A stretch of DNA of 64,000 nucleotides from Acholoe squamosa (GCA_949317995.1 OX439043.1:3030501-3094500), one strand, 5' to 3'. Positions 41,252 to 52,203 are shown, counted from the stretch's first letter. The notes: a model not told the origin generated them from the sequence alone. Made by a program: numbers and translations.

Positions 41252-43817
41252 CTAGGCATCAGGGACTTTAACTTGGGTGTTTGTCAAATGAGCACTCTGT
41301 GCAGACGTTGCTTCCAGATGTTTTTTCTTTATCTTGTCCAAATGATCTAACACATCTTGGTGGAGTTCTTTCCCCTGCTGGGTCCAGAAGGAAATTTTGC
41401 CTTCTCCAGTCTGGCTTCCACGCCCAGCCTCTAACATAAACCATTTACGACTACTACCGTGTCGACGGATATGTTTATAGTACCAAGAGAAGATGTGTTC
41501 GATACCGTCTACTAGACAGATACAGTCTGACGATACGATGAGTTCATACAAAGCACCATTCACCAAGTTACATCGTCTAGATGCCTCTGTCTCATCTACC
41601 AATACCGGGTAACTTTTGGCTGAAAGGGTAAGGCATATAAATAATTACCTGGTTATGTTTGTTAAGATTACATGACACAACTATCGGGTATAAGCCGCAG
41701 CTTTTAGACAATTTCAGGGGTAGGGGAGGGAGGGTGTGGGTAGGTAGCTGTATCACCTTCCCATAATTTTTTCGTTGTTATAGGGATATGGAGGTAGCCT
41801 TCAGGACCCCATAGGTTTTTGAATTGCGAAAATCTATTGGTTAGAAATGAGATGAATTTTCATAGCAATTGCCAAACTTGGGGGTCGGCTTATACGTGGG
41901 TGCGGCTTATATGCATATAAATTTTTTTTATTAGGTTTGGGTAAAAAACCTTTTTAAACGTTTTTCAACCAAATAAAAACGTTTTTAAAATTGTTTAAAA
42001 AAACTTTTTTTGACCTAAGAATAAGGACGTTTTTTTTAGAACGTTTGAAAAACGTCTTTTTGTGAACATGTTTTGACCTTTTCAACGTTTAAAAACATAA
42101 GAACCAAATAAAAATGTTATTTCAACATTAGAAAAAACAAAACATTTTTATGCCAAGTGGGATAGGTATTTGTAATGTTTGGAAAAGGTTTGAAATATAA
42201 TTATTATGGATGTTTTCTTTACCAGGGGTCTAAAAACATGCATAAAAAACATGTTTCCTTTTTCCCCTTTTTTTCCTTTTTAAACAAAGAACTTGTGAAC
42301 CATAAATTTCTCTTTTTTGATTTTAGAAAACGTTTTTTCTAAAGTTGGATCATTTTAAAAGGCAGTGGTAAATGCACCGTGTTAAGTGGTCATAAGTACA
42401 GCTGTGATGGGCTACTTAGGGAGTGGTCATTATTTATCAACAGGGGAGGCTGTGGGTTTGATGAGGGGGGCCGTAAAAAATTCAGACCCCTCCCGAGGGG
42501 GGGCTAAAAACATTTTGACCCCTCTTGAGGGGGGGGGGTAAAAAAAAATTACCCTCTTTTTAGCACTACTATAGATCAAAGAGGGGCGCGTAAATTCTCC
42601 GCGCCTCTGGCGGGGGCGTGAAAAATTATGACGGCTGTCAAGGGGGGGGGGCATAGATAATTTCCGGGCGTCCGCACAAAAATCCCTCCCCCTGTTGATA
42701 AATAATGACCACTCCCTTAGCTCCGAGACATGGCCAATTCTGAGGGTCTATAATCTTAAATAATGTTGGTTCTGGTTGGTATAGAGACAGAATTCAAACG
42801 GTTTAATAATCCCCGTAACCTTGTGCATCAGCCCAAATAAGCATAACAAAGTTTCCATGTATTTGGAACTGAGGTGTGGCAATGCTATTACAAGGCCTAT
42901 ATATTCATACACCATGCATTTGCTGTATGGCTAATTCAGCTACTTTACGATGTATCAACACACTATCAACTCTTAGTCGATATGTTCATTGTATAATTCC
43001 GGGCTTCCCTAGCCCACTTAAAAGGGTCTATTTCTCCTCTTTCCTATCCCCTTAGATGTGTATGGTGCACATATGCGCGGGCACTGACACATTCCTGTGT
43101 GAAAATGTGTAATGCAGTTCTCGCCATGAATATGACCTTAGCTGTCAAAATGGCATTAAACATCTATTACTCACTCACTCACTCACTCACTCACTCACTC
43201 ACTCACTCATTGTATAATTGTAATTACAGAGTACTTGCCTTTGAGTATATCCATTCCTGCACTGGTGTCATTGTCAGGTGTCTTAGCGTTGTGCTGTGAG
43301 TCATTTTGGTCTCCCTCTGGGTCTGATACCTTGTCTGATAGTGCTTGGCAGGGTATGTCAGGAGCGGGTCGTTGGGGACGCCTCAACGCTGGCCTCAACC
43401 TCAATGGTTTACTTTGTTGTTCTTGTTGTGTTCCTATGGTCTCACCTATAAGTGTATAATGAGATGAGTATGAAAATCTGTTTCCTTTTTCACCAGCACT
43501 TTATTGGTGCATTAGCAGCTCTTTGAAGGGTTAATGCAAACATGCAAGCATTAAAGGGTTAATGTCCTGATCTTACCTTGTTTGGATGTGACACCCGGTC
43601 TAATTTTGCTGATCTCTGATTCTTTTCCTTGTACCGGTACATCAGGCTCTGTCTCGGTAATGGTAGCTTCCTGTTTCATCATAATTATAGGCTCCTGTCC
43701 GGGTTCATTCGTCAGTGAGTCGGAGAGGGCCAGGTGTTGTACGTTGTGTATAAGGCTCTGGTATAAGCTGTCATGTATCAGCCGTTCGTACAAGCCTTCA
43801 TCTTTTGACATGCCTGC

Positions 43818-43857
<40 letters not shown>

Positions 43858-45260
43858 TAGCCTAGGGATTTATTTATCAATCAAATGTAAAAAGGGAATC
43901 AAAGCAGACATCAAAGGTTGTGAAGGCATTGATTTGCCAATATTCAAGTGTCAAAATTAAAAATTGATGACATATACATGTACATATATTTATTTTACAT
44001 CACTCCTTAATTACAGAAATATAATATAACGCATTGTATTGATACTCAAGTTCACTCCATGTGGATTTCTACATGTAAAATGATTTTAGATGATTCGTCA
44101 CACATGAAAAGCCAACTCACCCATTTGTGCCTCAATCTGGCTGATATCCACCCCCATAATGAGCAGCAGGTGTCCCTGTCCCTCTGTGTGAAGGCTCCTA
44201 CAGAATGTAAGGAACCTTTCTACTGGTCCTGTTTTCAGCCCTTCTAAGAATACGTTAATCTTCCGACGAGGAGTTAGGATTGGAGCCTGGGTGAAACAAA
44301 AGATGCACCGATAATATCTTTCGACTGGTCCTATTCTTTTAAGCTATTGATTAGATGCAAAACATATTTTTCTTATATTCTAATTTGAATATTTATTTTC
44401 TTTAAGGGGTATTTTGTGTGTAGCTTTATTTTGAATATGTACCACAACTAACTTGAGGACAAGAAAACCAAAGATAATTAGATTACATAAAATGGATTAT
44501 TACATTACCCGTTGATTCCAAGTTATTTCTGCTTTAAACATAGACAAGGTTATCATGAGGCCACCCTTAAAGATATGTTCGTTTCTGTCCAGAGACTTGG
44601 TGGATTTTTTGTGAGAATGGGAACTTTTCTTCCTGAGTTCGGAATTTCTTCTTTTTTTTCATCCATTGGCATAAGAATGTAGGGTTCCAATCACTAAATC
44701 TTAGAACGGGATGGCAAATGCATGTGCTCTTCTTACGATGTTCATGGCAAATACAAATATTTTCCTTTAAAAAAATCTTTCCCTCCCTCCCTCATTGATC
44801 TGAAAAATTCCAGCCTCTGGACTGGAAACGGACAAATCTTTAAGGATGGCCTGACCTGGCTATATGAAAAGCATTTCTATAAGCCATGATAATATGGTGT
44901 ACACATAGCAAGTTGTGACCATTGTTTAAGTATATTTTGTATAATTACCTCAAGTTCATCTTGAATTGCTTCCGTTATCACATCAACTCTCCTCAGCTCT
45001 GCTTGCAAAAATATATTGAAATCTGCAAAATAATTTTAAAGTGGTATAACTTTTCTTCTAGATAATTTATCTTCAAAATTCGAAAAGCTTGGTGGTCCCC
45101 CCATCCCCCCCCCCCCCACTGATGCTGTAACAATTGTGGAAACCTTGGGTGTGTGTCAGACCTAGTATAAGAAAATAGATCTGATCTTACCTAGCCTCCT
45201 GAGAAGTTCAGGTTTGGCGTTATCTATGATCTTGTCCACATCCTCCAGTGTCAGCGCCAT
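41252..45260 (-). CDS. CARD plus IRS/DOK-type PTB adaptor-like protein
   Basis: Six minus-strand exons: 45260-45191, 45022-44949, 44286-44121, 43813-43577, 43445-43239 and 41619-41252. All junctions agree in phase. The intron after 43239 uses a GC donor (GCAAGT). The product is 373 residues. Residues 1-103 look like a CARD or other death fold: LEDVDKIIDNAKPELLRRL, VITEAIQDELE, ILTPRRKINVFLEGLK, FLTFCRSLHTEGQGHLLLIM. The middle is acidic and Gln/Pro-rich. Residues about 253-350 match an IRS-type PTB domain: VDETEASRRCNLVNGALYEL, FSWYYKHIRRHGSS, WFMLEAGRG, GEGKISFWTQQGKELHQDV. PTB domains of DOK/IRS proteins bind phosphotyrosine receptors, and CARDs assemble innate-immune or apoptotic complexes, so a cytoplasmic adaptor is inferred. 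An in-frame tail follows the UAG at 41252. Confidence 0.8.
41930..42350. repeat. Low-complexity AACGTTTTT-rich tract
   Basis: Degenerate repeats of AAACGTTTTT and its complement fill an intron of the CARD-PTB gene. No gene is seen. Confidence 0.6.
42419..42716. mobile_element. Harbinger-type MITE, 298 bp
   Basis: GGGAGTGGTCATTATTTATC and AACAGGGG at 42419 are mirrored by CCCCTGTTGATAAATAATGA and CCACTCCC ending at 42716. TTA flanks both ends (42416-42418, 42717-42719). A 3-bp TTA duplication with GG-starting inverted repeats is typical of PIF/Harbinger MITEs. The interior is G/C-tract-rich and noncoding. Confidence 0.85.
43001..43209 (+). mobile_element. SINE copy with long ACTC tail
   Basis: It begins GGGCTTCCCTAGCCCACTTA, contains GTATGGTGCACATATGCG and ends GGCATTAAACATCTATTACT plus about nine CACT repeats. 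It is inserted in an intron of the CARD-PTB gene, shortly after exon 43445-43239 in transcript order. Confidence 0.75.
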
Positions 45261-45673
45261 CTTGGTCTACACCTGTAAGGACATCACATAAAGGTGTCTG
45301 GATTGTGCTGTGTCACATGTTTTTTTGTTTCCAGAAATGTGAACATCTTTAGTTTCTGTTGCCATGGCAACCATTTCCCTTACCTACACGAGAAGGTGAA
45401 CCACGTTTGATTATTTCAGGGTGCTGTGGATGGTTTTTGCCATGGCAACTAAAAATATAATTCAGATTTGGCGTTATCGATGATCTTGTCCACATTCTCC
45501 ATGGACAGCGCCATGTTGTCGTGCTATGCCTGTTAAGACATGGTACATGTATAAGGGGTGTGTGTTATTTCGCCTACTCTGTTACCCTGAGGTATAAGCC
45601 TTCAGGCTACCACCACACAGGAAGCAGCATATTTAACTCCCACCATGCCACACTTTTCCACCATCAGAAAATG

Positions 45674-45738
45674 CCAGTCACTCTTCAAGCATAGGTTACA
45701 TTTTTCAAGTCTGAAACACATGCTTGAAGAGTGACTGG
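45674..45738. repeat. Perfect 19-bp-stem hairpin
   Basis: CCAGTCACTCTTCAAGCAT at 45674-45692 is the exact reverse complement of ATGCTTGAAGAGTGACTGG at 45720-45738, with a 27-nt loop. It could be a small MITE or a precursor-like hairpin. Confidence 0.7.
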
Positions 45739-45944
45739 TTCAGGGTCATTCTAGTGGTTACTAGTCCCATTGAATCGTTGCTAGGCACGAGTGTATGTTT
45801 TGCCCTGCTCGAGTTGTGCCATGTGACATGATTTTATTTTACGAAATGCAAACATTGCTTGAAGGTAGGGTAGGCTATAATTGTACCAGACAAGATGGTC
45901 ATGGTTATACGACCTTCCTTAACCTTTCTACTATAAGGGCCCCA

Positions 45945-46060
45945 GACAGGTAAAATCGACAAGGGGACAAGGCCACTTCTTAAAATCGATAAGGGACATG
46001 GGGCTGGGTGACAAGGGACAACCCCACTTCTTAAAATCAACAAGTGATATGGGACCCGCC
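45945..46060. repeat. Tandem TTAAAATCGAYAAGGGACA repeats (inverted partner at 46440-46655)
   Basis: Units such as AAAATCGACAAGGGGACAAG and GGCCACTTCTTAAAATCGAT repeat here. The reverse complement repeats at 46465-46645 (CGATTTTAAGAAGTGGCTTT). The two blocks face each other over about 400 bp. Confidence 0.65.
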
Positions 46061-46439
46061 TGTCTAGGGCACTACTATAATGCCCTTTGCATAAGGCACA
46101 CCTCACATATCAATTGTCTGGAATATTTTCAATGAAATGTCAACAGTAGTGGGATCTAGGGGCATTTCATTCTAAAAATTGAGGGATAGGCATTCTTTGG
46201 TACCGTTCCACCTACCCCCGGGACCCCAACACCAAAGTGACGGTGTGACGCACCATCCTTCCTAAAAAGTGATGGCGTGACATCCTAAAAATTTTGAGCA
46301 CCAATGTATAGGCTCAGAGAGGAATTGTCCCCTAGATTTTAGAAACACCCCAAGGCCAAGGATATTCTGGATATCAGTCTCCACTTTAGCATAAAACGTG
46401 CACCCTGAGTTGACACCAATGGCATTGGGTATACTTAGG

Positions 46440-46655
46440 GCCCTAGACAGGGGGGTACTGTGTCCCCTGTAGATTTTAAGAAATAGGTATTGTCTCTTGT
46501 CACCCAGCCCCATGTCACTTGTCGATTTTAAGAAGTGGCTTTGTCCCCTTGTCGATTTTAAGAAGTGGTTTTGTCCCTTGTCACCTAACCCCATGTCCTT
46601 TGTTGATTTTAAGAAGTGGCTTTGTCCCTTTGTCGATTTTACCCGTCTGGGGCCC
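46440..46655. repeat. Tandem GATTTTAAGAAGTGG repeats
   Basis: Four to five copies of TTGTCGATTTTAAGAAGTGG alternate with CACCCAGCCCCATGTC-like text. The block is complementary to 45945-46060, and GGGCCCTAGACAGG at one end mirrors CCAGACAGG near 45951. Confidence 0.65.
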
Positions 46656-46996
46656 TATACTTGGAGTCGTATTTTGATCAATTTAGTACTGCTGTATCAG
46701 GTGCACCCCTAACTACAGCTTATCCTATTGGGTGCTAGAGTGGTTCAGCCTTGTCTATTATACAGCTATGCCTTACATGTGGGGTGACATGGTACATTAA
46801 AATCCAAGCTGTATAAAAAAGTAGCCTCCTCTAATGTTCACTTATAGCTACGACAGTCAAGTATGCTTACGCCTGGGGTAGAACAGTGACCTTTTTAGCC
46901 ATTTTGGTGTGTCCGCAGTGGGAGGCTCATTACATTGCCCTATACAGGAGGGGGGGATGTGTATCCTTACTCCATCTTGTACCAATACCTGTCTAT

Positions 46997-46997
<1 letters not shown>

Positions 46998-47049
<52 letters not shown>
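46998..47049. repeat. (TA)n microsatellite
   Basis: About 25 TA dinucleotides run uninterrupted. Confidence 0.9.
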
Positions 47050-47052
<3 letters not shown>

Positions 47053-47339
47053 GTATTATCTTACAATAAAATATCTTGTATGTCATGTAGTAGTATACTT
47101 ACCTCACATATACCTAACCCTGTCTCTACCAGAGTCATGTGCTTTCCTTGTACTGCTTCCTTGTATCTTGATGTTTATATATATGTAACCGACAAATATA
47201 AGATGTCTACCTGCCCTGATAAGTAACTGTGCCACTCATATTATGGTCTATACCACAGTCACACTAAGACTCATCAGTAGCAGACTGTATGATTAGATAT
47301 AGATGGTTGATTAAAGAATTTTCTTTGGAATACCTTTTT

Positions 47340-48630
47340 CTGAAAAAGTTGTGAATCTCAAAATAATGGGAATTGATAAGACCTTCCACACCATTAAGAG
47401 ACAATATTACTGGCCCAACCTATATCGAGAGATATATAACCCTTATACACCTGTATACCCTTCCAGGCGAGAAACTTGACAAAGGTGAGGCCGCCTATTG
47501 AGGAGACTGACACACCGACCTACCCTTTTGCTAAGGTAGGACTGGATCTCTCGGGACCCTACCCACAGACACTCACAGGCAACAAGTGTTAGAATCTAAC
47601 CTTACGATCGTCAATCCTCGATAAATGAGCGCAGGAAAACGCTACTGGTGCCCCCTCTGTGGTGAGGGAAGTAAACTAACTTTGTTGTTTTAACTGGTCA
47701 CAACTTTGAATAAAGACTTTGTACTTCCGGTCTGAGTCAGCGCGGGCCACGAGGAGTCAGAGAACCCAAATTGAAGAAGTGTTTCTTGATTAATCCTTTA
47801 ATTTGAAGAAGTAAATGCCCAAATTATCCTCCACAAAATGGCTTCCACACTAACAACAAGTACATAGTAAGTTTCATAGATTGGTATAGTGGTTGGGTAG
47901 AGGCATTCCCAGTGGCTGACAAAACAGCTGATACCATCGCATACCCCCTACTAGAAGATCTTCCCTAGGTTTGGGTGCATGCTAGAATTAGTGACTGACA
48001 ACGGGACAGAGAATAAAAACAAAGTAGTTAGGGAGGTGTTGCAACAACTGAACATACATCATGTAAAGACCTCCTATTATCACCCACAAGGAAATTTAAA
48101 AGTTGAGGGATGTCATCACACACTGCATGACATCATTGCCAAGATGGAAAATCAGCATAGAATGTTTAGACTAGTGCATCTAAACCTGAAGAGAGCTAAG
48201 AAAAGGCAAGTGCAATATGCAAATAGGAATGCTAAAGAGATCAACTTTGAAGTAGGTGACCCAATCTATTACAAAGTCAATCAGCATAAGAACAAGTTAC
48301 AAGACAAGTAGGCATATCATCGAAATAATAGAGAAGAAAACCCCAGTCACATTTATCATTAGATACCAATTGACAGGGACAACTACCAAGGCTCACGCCG
48401 AGCATTTGAGGAAGGCATCCATGGAATGGGAGATTCCCATTGATGAGAATGGCAGGACCTTGAGGAGGCCTGCATATGCCGTTCCTCCTGAGGAGTCTGA
48501 CTTAGGGGAGGAGTCTGAGTCAGAGGGAGAGAGTATGAGTGAAGATGATGTTTCCCTAGCAAGACTGGCTCAAAGGAAGTGCCGGGAAAGGGAAGCATCA
48601 TTGGATGAGGATAATATTCCTCTGATGTAG
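47340..48630 (+). pseudogene. Decayed Gypsy-type integrase and pol tail
   Basis: Fragments in order: a zinc-finger remnant (FHTIKRQYYWPNLYREI), the core start (KVGLDLSGPYPQTLTGNK), the core centre (YIVSFIDWYSGWVEAFPVAD), LVTDNGTENKNKVVREVLQQ and YYHPQGNLKVEG. The third catalytic residue region reads VEGCHHTLHDI. A C-terminal module follows (FEVGDPIYYKVN, then AHAEHLRKA) with an acidic Ser-rich tail ending at the TAG near 48628. Several stops and frame changes break it, and a solo LTR sits in its core at 47587-47855. This is an older element than the one at 16.5-34.4 kb. Upstream protease and RT are absent. Confidence 0.8.
47587..47855. mobile_element. Solo LTR, 269 bp
   Basis: It starts TGTTAGAATCTAACC and ends CACTAACA, and is flanked by ACAAG on both sides (47582-47586 and 47856-47860). 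AATAAA occurs within. Removing it and one ACAAG copy lets the integrase frame run on without a gap. TG..CA ends with a 5-bp duplication are diagnostic of an LTR. Confidence 0.85.
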
Positions 48631-49041
48631 TTAGCAAGGAGAATGAGAGAGCAAGAGAGAAGGGAAGAGGGTAAGGATGAGAATGAGGACAGAAATGGAT
48701 GTAAATGCCATCCATGAGAGAGTGGCTAAAGGAAAGAGCATGGAAGAATACACCTCACTGTGCAAGGTGATGTTGACGGGGATGTTAAAATTCATGTAAC
48801 CATATATTCTAAGAATAGATATCTGTTTGTATCTTGGTTAGTTAGATATCTGTTTATATTTTGGATTATCCCTGCCCAGAAGCGACAGCAATTTACGATT
48901 GTCTGCTAATGCTCACAATCAAACACTGACACACAATATGTTAATCCACCCTTGGGAATATCGAAATTAGAAGTGGGTTGTTCCGCTACCAATAATTTCT
49001 TAACACTTTTGTCCTACTATCATAAAGAAAGCCAATATTAG

Positions 49042-49671
49042 GTAACTGACCTACACCGTCAATTATTAGTGTTACATAATACCTCCAGAATCAAGATATG
49101 GGACACAATCACAACACAGTTTCCTAAGATCGCTGAGACCAAATTACCTTCTAAATTAAAGTACATGAAAGAAATTCCAATGGGGCATCTCATTAATGAA
49201 ATGAAGAAGATAAAAGAACAAGATGAAAGTGGCATTCTGCCTGTACTTCCATCTTGGTCTCTAGGACCAATACTGATAGGGATGTTGATAGGAACAGTAA
49301 TTTCAGTTTGCATAGTATATAGATATCATAGAAGCTGCATGGCCATTGTGACAGGTAGAGATAAGAAAGACAGGTCACTTGCTCTGTTGGAGAATCATGC
49401 AGTTGCAGCCCGAGCGAGGGGTGCAGACGGGGACCCTGATGACGAGTCTGCCCAGCCGATGTTGGTTTACACCAGCAGCTACAGACTGCAGGTGGGCCCC
49501 ACAGAGGTGTCGCCAAGGACGGGGGGTGTGAGTATTGCCCCTAGGGAGAAGGACCCTGCACCGCCGGTTGAAGTCAGTGGAGAGGACTTTGTACAAAAAA
49601 TGTATCCGATGCTGGACCTGGCATCAGCGCCACCAAGGCAGGAGGTGAAGGGAGACGTCTCTTCTGAATGA
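49042..49671 (+). CDS. Membrane-anchored Env-like C-terminal ORF of the decayed Gypsy element
   Basis: The frame is open from 49042, with no ATG at its start, to TGA at 49669. A polar stretch is followed by a membrane span at about residues 66-85 counted from 49069 (LGPILIGMLIGTVISVCIVY). A basic/polar cytoplasmic tail of about 110 residues ends it. Its position between integrase and LTR suggests the C-terminal part of a retroelement Env. The ectodomain upstream is missing or unreadable. No family match is certain. Confidence 0.5.
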   Translation, partial: VTDLHRQLLVLHNTSRIKIWDTITTQFPKIAETKLPSKLKYMKEIPMGHLINEMKKIKEQDESGILPVLPSWSLGPILIGMLIGTVISVCIVYRYHRSCMAIVTGRDKKDRSLALLENHAVAARARGADGDPDDESAQPMLVYTSSYRLQVGPTEVSPRTGGVSIAPREKDPAPPVEVSGEDFVQKMYPMLDLASAPPRQEVKGDVSSE

Positions 49672-49829
49672 ACTTGTATATTGTATTTGACATGGTTCAA
49701 TGTGAACTAAATGACTGAGAAGATGAAGGAATAGATCCTATATCTCAGACTGGATGTTGTTTATAATATATTCGGTGTGGCTCTGAGGAACCTGAGCATT
49801 TTATGTTGAGAAGATGAAAATATATATCA

Positions 49830-49915
49830 TATTGAGTATATATATATATATATCTTTCTATATATATCTTTCTATATATATATGTATATATATATATATA
49901 TATATATCTTTCTTT
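49830..49915. repeat. TA-rich microsatellite with TATATATCTTTC units
   Basis: (TA)n blocks alternate with CTTTCTA. It lies just before the polypurine tract. Confidence 0.85.
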
Positions 49916-49917
49916 TT

Positions 49918-51400
49918 AAGGGGGGGACGAGTGTAACAAAGTAGTTACCCCTCTAATTGGAAGTAATTCAAAGTAATTATGTTAATACCTCAATTAGTAT
50001 TATAGCCATATATCTGAACTATATCATGGACAAGAAGGTGAACTAGATCCTGACCTCTTAGGACCTAACCAAAGAGGCCATTGGACTGATAATTCTAAGA
50101 ACTAGATTATTGAGTTCACAAACAATTGATAAGATCCCATTGTGGGGACCATCAGGTGAAGTCAGGTGATGAGGTGATCAGGTAATGACAGGACAGGGCC
50201 AGTTCAGGACAAGGGTAAACGATGTTATCTAGAGATAGCCTGATTGGGACTGGTATTTAAGGGCTGGCTTGGAGGAGGTATCATGTACACTTTAATAAGG
50301 CCATAAATTGTAGCATATGATTGTATTAATGCATATAAAATGAGGAATTAATACATATGAGCGTTCACGGTCCACTGAACACCAGACAGGTGAATATATA
50401 ATGTAAAAGACCAAAGTGACCGACCTCATGGTCCCCTGACCATGAACACTAGTGTATATAATTGTTTAAGGACCAAAAGGTCCGACCTAATGGTTCACTG
50501 ACCAAGAACAATGGTGTATATAATTATTTAAGGCCAATCCAGACCACCGTCACAGGCCGCTGAGCACCAGAGACAGCCATCACAGGCCGCTGAGCACCAA
50601 AGACCAACAATAGACTACTTAGATGACGGCGTCATATACGCCCGGATGAGGCGCATCTTATAGTCTTAATCAAAACTCCCATTGTTAAGGAAGTTAGGTG
50701 ACTGAGAGTGTTTTGACCTCCTGGTGCGCCACAGACCAACCGGCGCGAATTATGTTCATGCACAGCGGGGTGCCGGGAACTGACATATTCCCCTCCCAAC
50801 GCAGTTACAGTGGCGCAGTTGCATAAACGACCGAGATACAGGCGTCTGAACATGCCAAACCAACCGGGACAATGGGGGCGCCGGTCGGCTTATCGGGGTG
50901 CTCTATACACCCCCATGGACATGAAAGACTCAGCACTAATGGACAAAGGCAGTGGCAGATGCCACTGGCTCCACCTAGTCTGGAGGAGCAAACCATGGGT
51001 TGGCTACTTATACCCAGACTCTAGCCTCCAGAAGGCAGTATCCAGAGAACCACCTCAGTGACAACATCTCCAGTCCAGCTCTTCTGCAGCCTGCTATGCA
51101 TCTGCCACAAGAACACTCTGCTGGGTTGGACTATGCCAGACAGGCATAGGACTACACCCCACTTGTGGCCAGAGGCTATCTTCTTCCATCTATCTACCAG
51201 AGGATAAAGTTACACATTTATATTATCCCTCTAGCAGCAGGCCAGGAGCTAGGTTGTGGGAACCCACCTAGAACCTATATTGGACAATGTATAATTATTA
51301 TTACACATAGGAGTGGAACTATGTGTGAATTACCTGTGTATTAACATTTACTAAAGTATTACTGATACTTATCTAACGATTTGGGCTTGGACAGTGCTTT
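49918..51400 (+). repeat. Probable 3' LTR region of the decayed Gypsy element
   Basis: AAGGGGGGGACGAG (polypurine) is followed by TGTAACAAAGTAGTTACCCC at about 49931, a plausible LTR start. The right end is unclear: a CA end with 5-bp duplication was not found, and the matching 5' LTR is not in the window. It contains a tandem repeat at 50360-50535 and no supported gene. Confidence 0.45.
50360..50535. repeat. Tandem repeat, about 65-75-bp unit, 2-3 copies
   Basis: The unit contains GGTCCACTGAACACCAGACA, then TATATAATKTWWAAGGACCA and AAGTGACCGACCTCATGGTC. Copies start near 50360, 50430 and 50485. Confidence 0.55.
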
Positions 51401-51711
51401 TTTGCTCATAACCCCAGTTTCTTATCCAGCCATAACACACTTTGAGACCTTTTCTTCGTCTTCAAGAAGCTGCTGGTTTCAATCTGAACATGTTAATAAA
51501 TTGGAGGAATATACAATGTCAACTCCTCCATACATTTCCCGTTAAAAACGTTTAGGTTCAACGGGGAATCTATCCCCGGCCGCTGTGGCAGGAGACGAGC
51601 TCGCTGTCCACTATACCAAGCCGACCCGTGCTAGAACCAAATACACATGGAAGATATGAAAAAGTTGTCCGACATACCTGATGTTTACACACCCCGTTAG
51701 CATAGAATCCA

Positions 51712-52203
51712 ATGGTGGAAGGTGGAGTTATTAACAGAGAAACATCCTTAGATATCCTATATCAACATGCCATGCCTAATTTCTCCATTTTGTTTGAAAT
51801 AAATAAGAATCCATTGATTTTCTATAGCGATACGTCTTGGGACCCGTCATTACGGCTTGCCGACCCAGTTCTTCAGCCGAAAGTAGGTCAGGTACATCCG
51901 GGCACCTACCTGCTTTGTCAACAAGACGAAATGGCCGTGTACCGGGCCGTGTGCGTTGGATCGGTATGGAAAATCAATGGATTCTTATTTATTTCGAAGA
52001 AAATGGAGACAAAATGTAGGCGAACACCAACTAGAGATCATATATTTGGCAGTGCTAGAATAACAGGGCTTGACACACTTGGATTCTATCCGAAAAGTGT
52101 GTGTAAAGGTGGAGGTATGTCGGGCAGAGTGACAACATGGCCACGACGGCTTGGCAAACCGAGCAGATCGTATGCACTTACAAAATATATTTTCATGGAT
52201 TAA
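51712..52203 (+). CDS. Hypothetical 163-residue ORF
   Basis: An open frame starts at ATG 51712 and ends TAA at 52201. No signal peptide, repeat or domain is recognised, and no splice context was found. It may be chance or part of an unrecognised repeat between the old LTR region and LINE-B. Its reality is uncertain. Confidence 0.2.
   Translation: MVEGGVINRETSLDILYQHAMPNFSILFEINKNPLIFYSDTSWDPSLRLADPVLQPKVGQVHPGTYLLCQQDEMAVYRAVCVGSVWKINGFLFISKKMETKCRRTPTRDHIFGSARITGLDTLGFYPKSVCKGGGMSGRVTTWPRRLGKPSRSYALTKYIFMD

Larger units (their letters stand above)
45261..47339. other. Interval upstream of the CARD-PTB gene
   Basis: No coding exon is supported. CATTCTCCATGGACAGCGCC near 45493-45512 resembles the first-exon start region of the CARD-PTB gene in the same orientation, perhaps a duplicated promoter or exon fragment. 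The rest is repeats. Confidence 0.5.

Noticed and set aside
46909..47226. 105-codon frame with a YIYIYI core
   Set aside because: Encoded by a (TA)n microsatellite.
50800..50870. Possible primer-binding site (TGGCGCAGTTGCATAAAC) of another LTR element
   Set aside because: TGG is present, but no LTR end or second LTR could be placed beside it.
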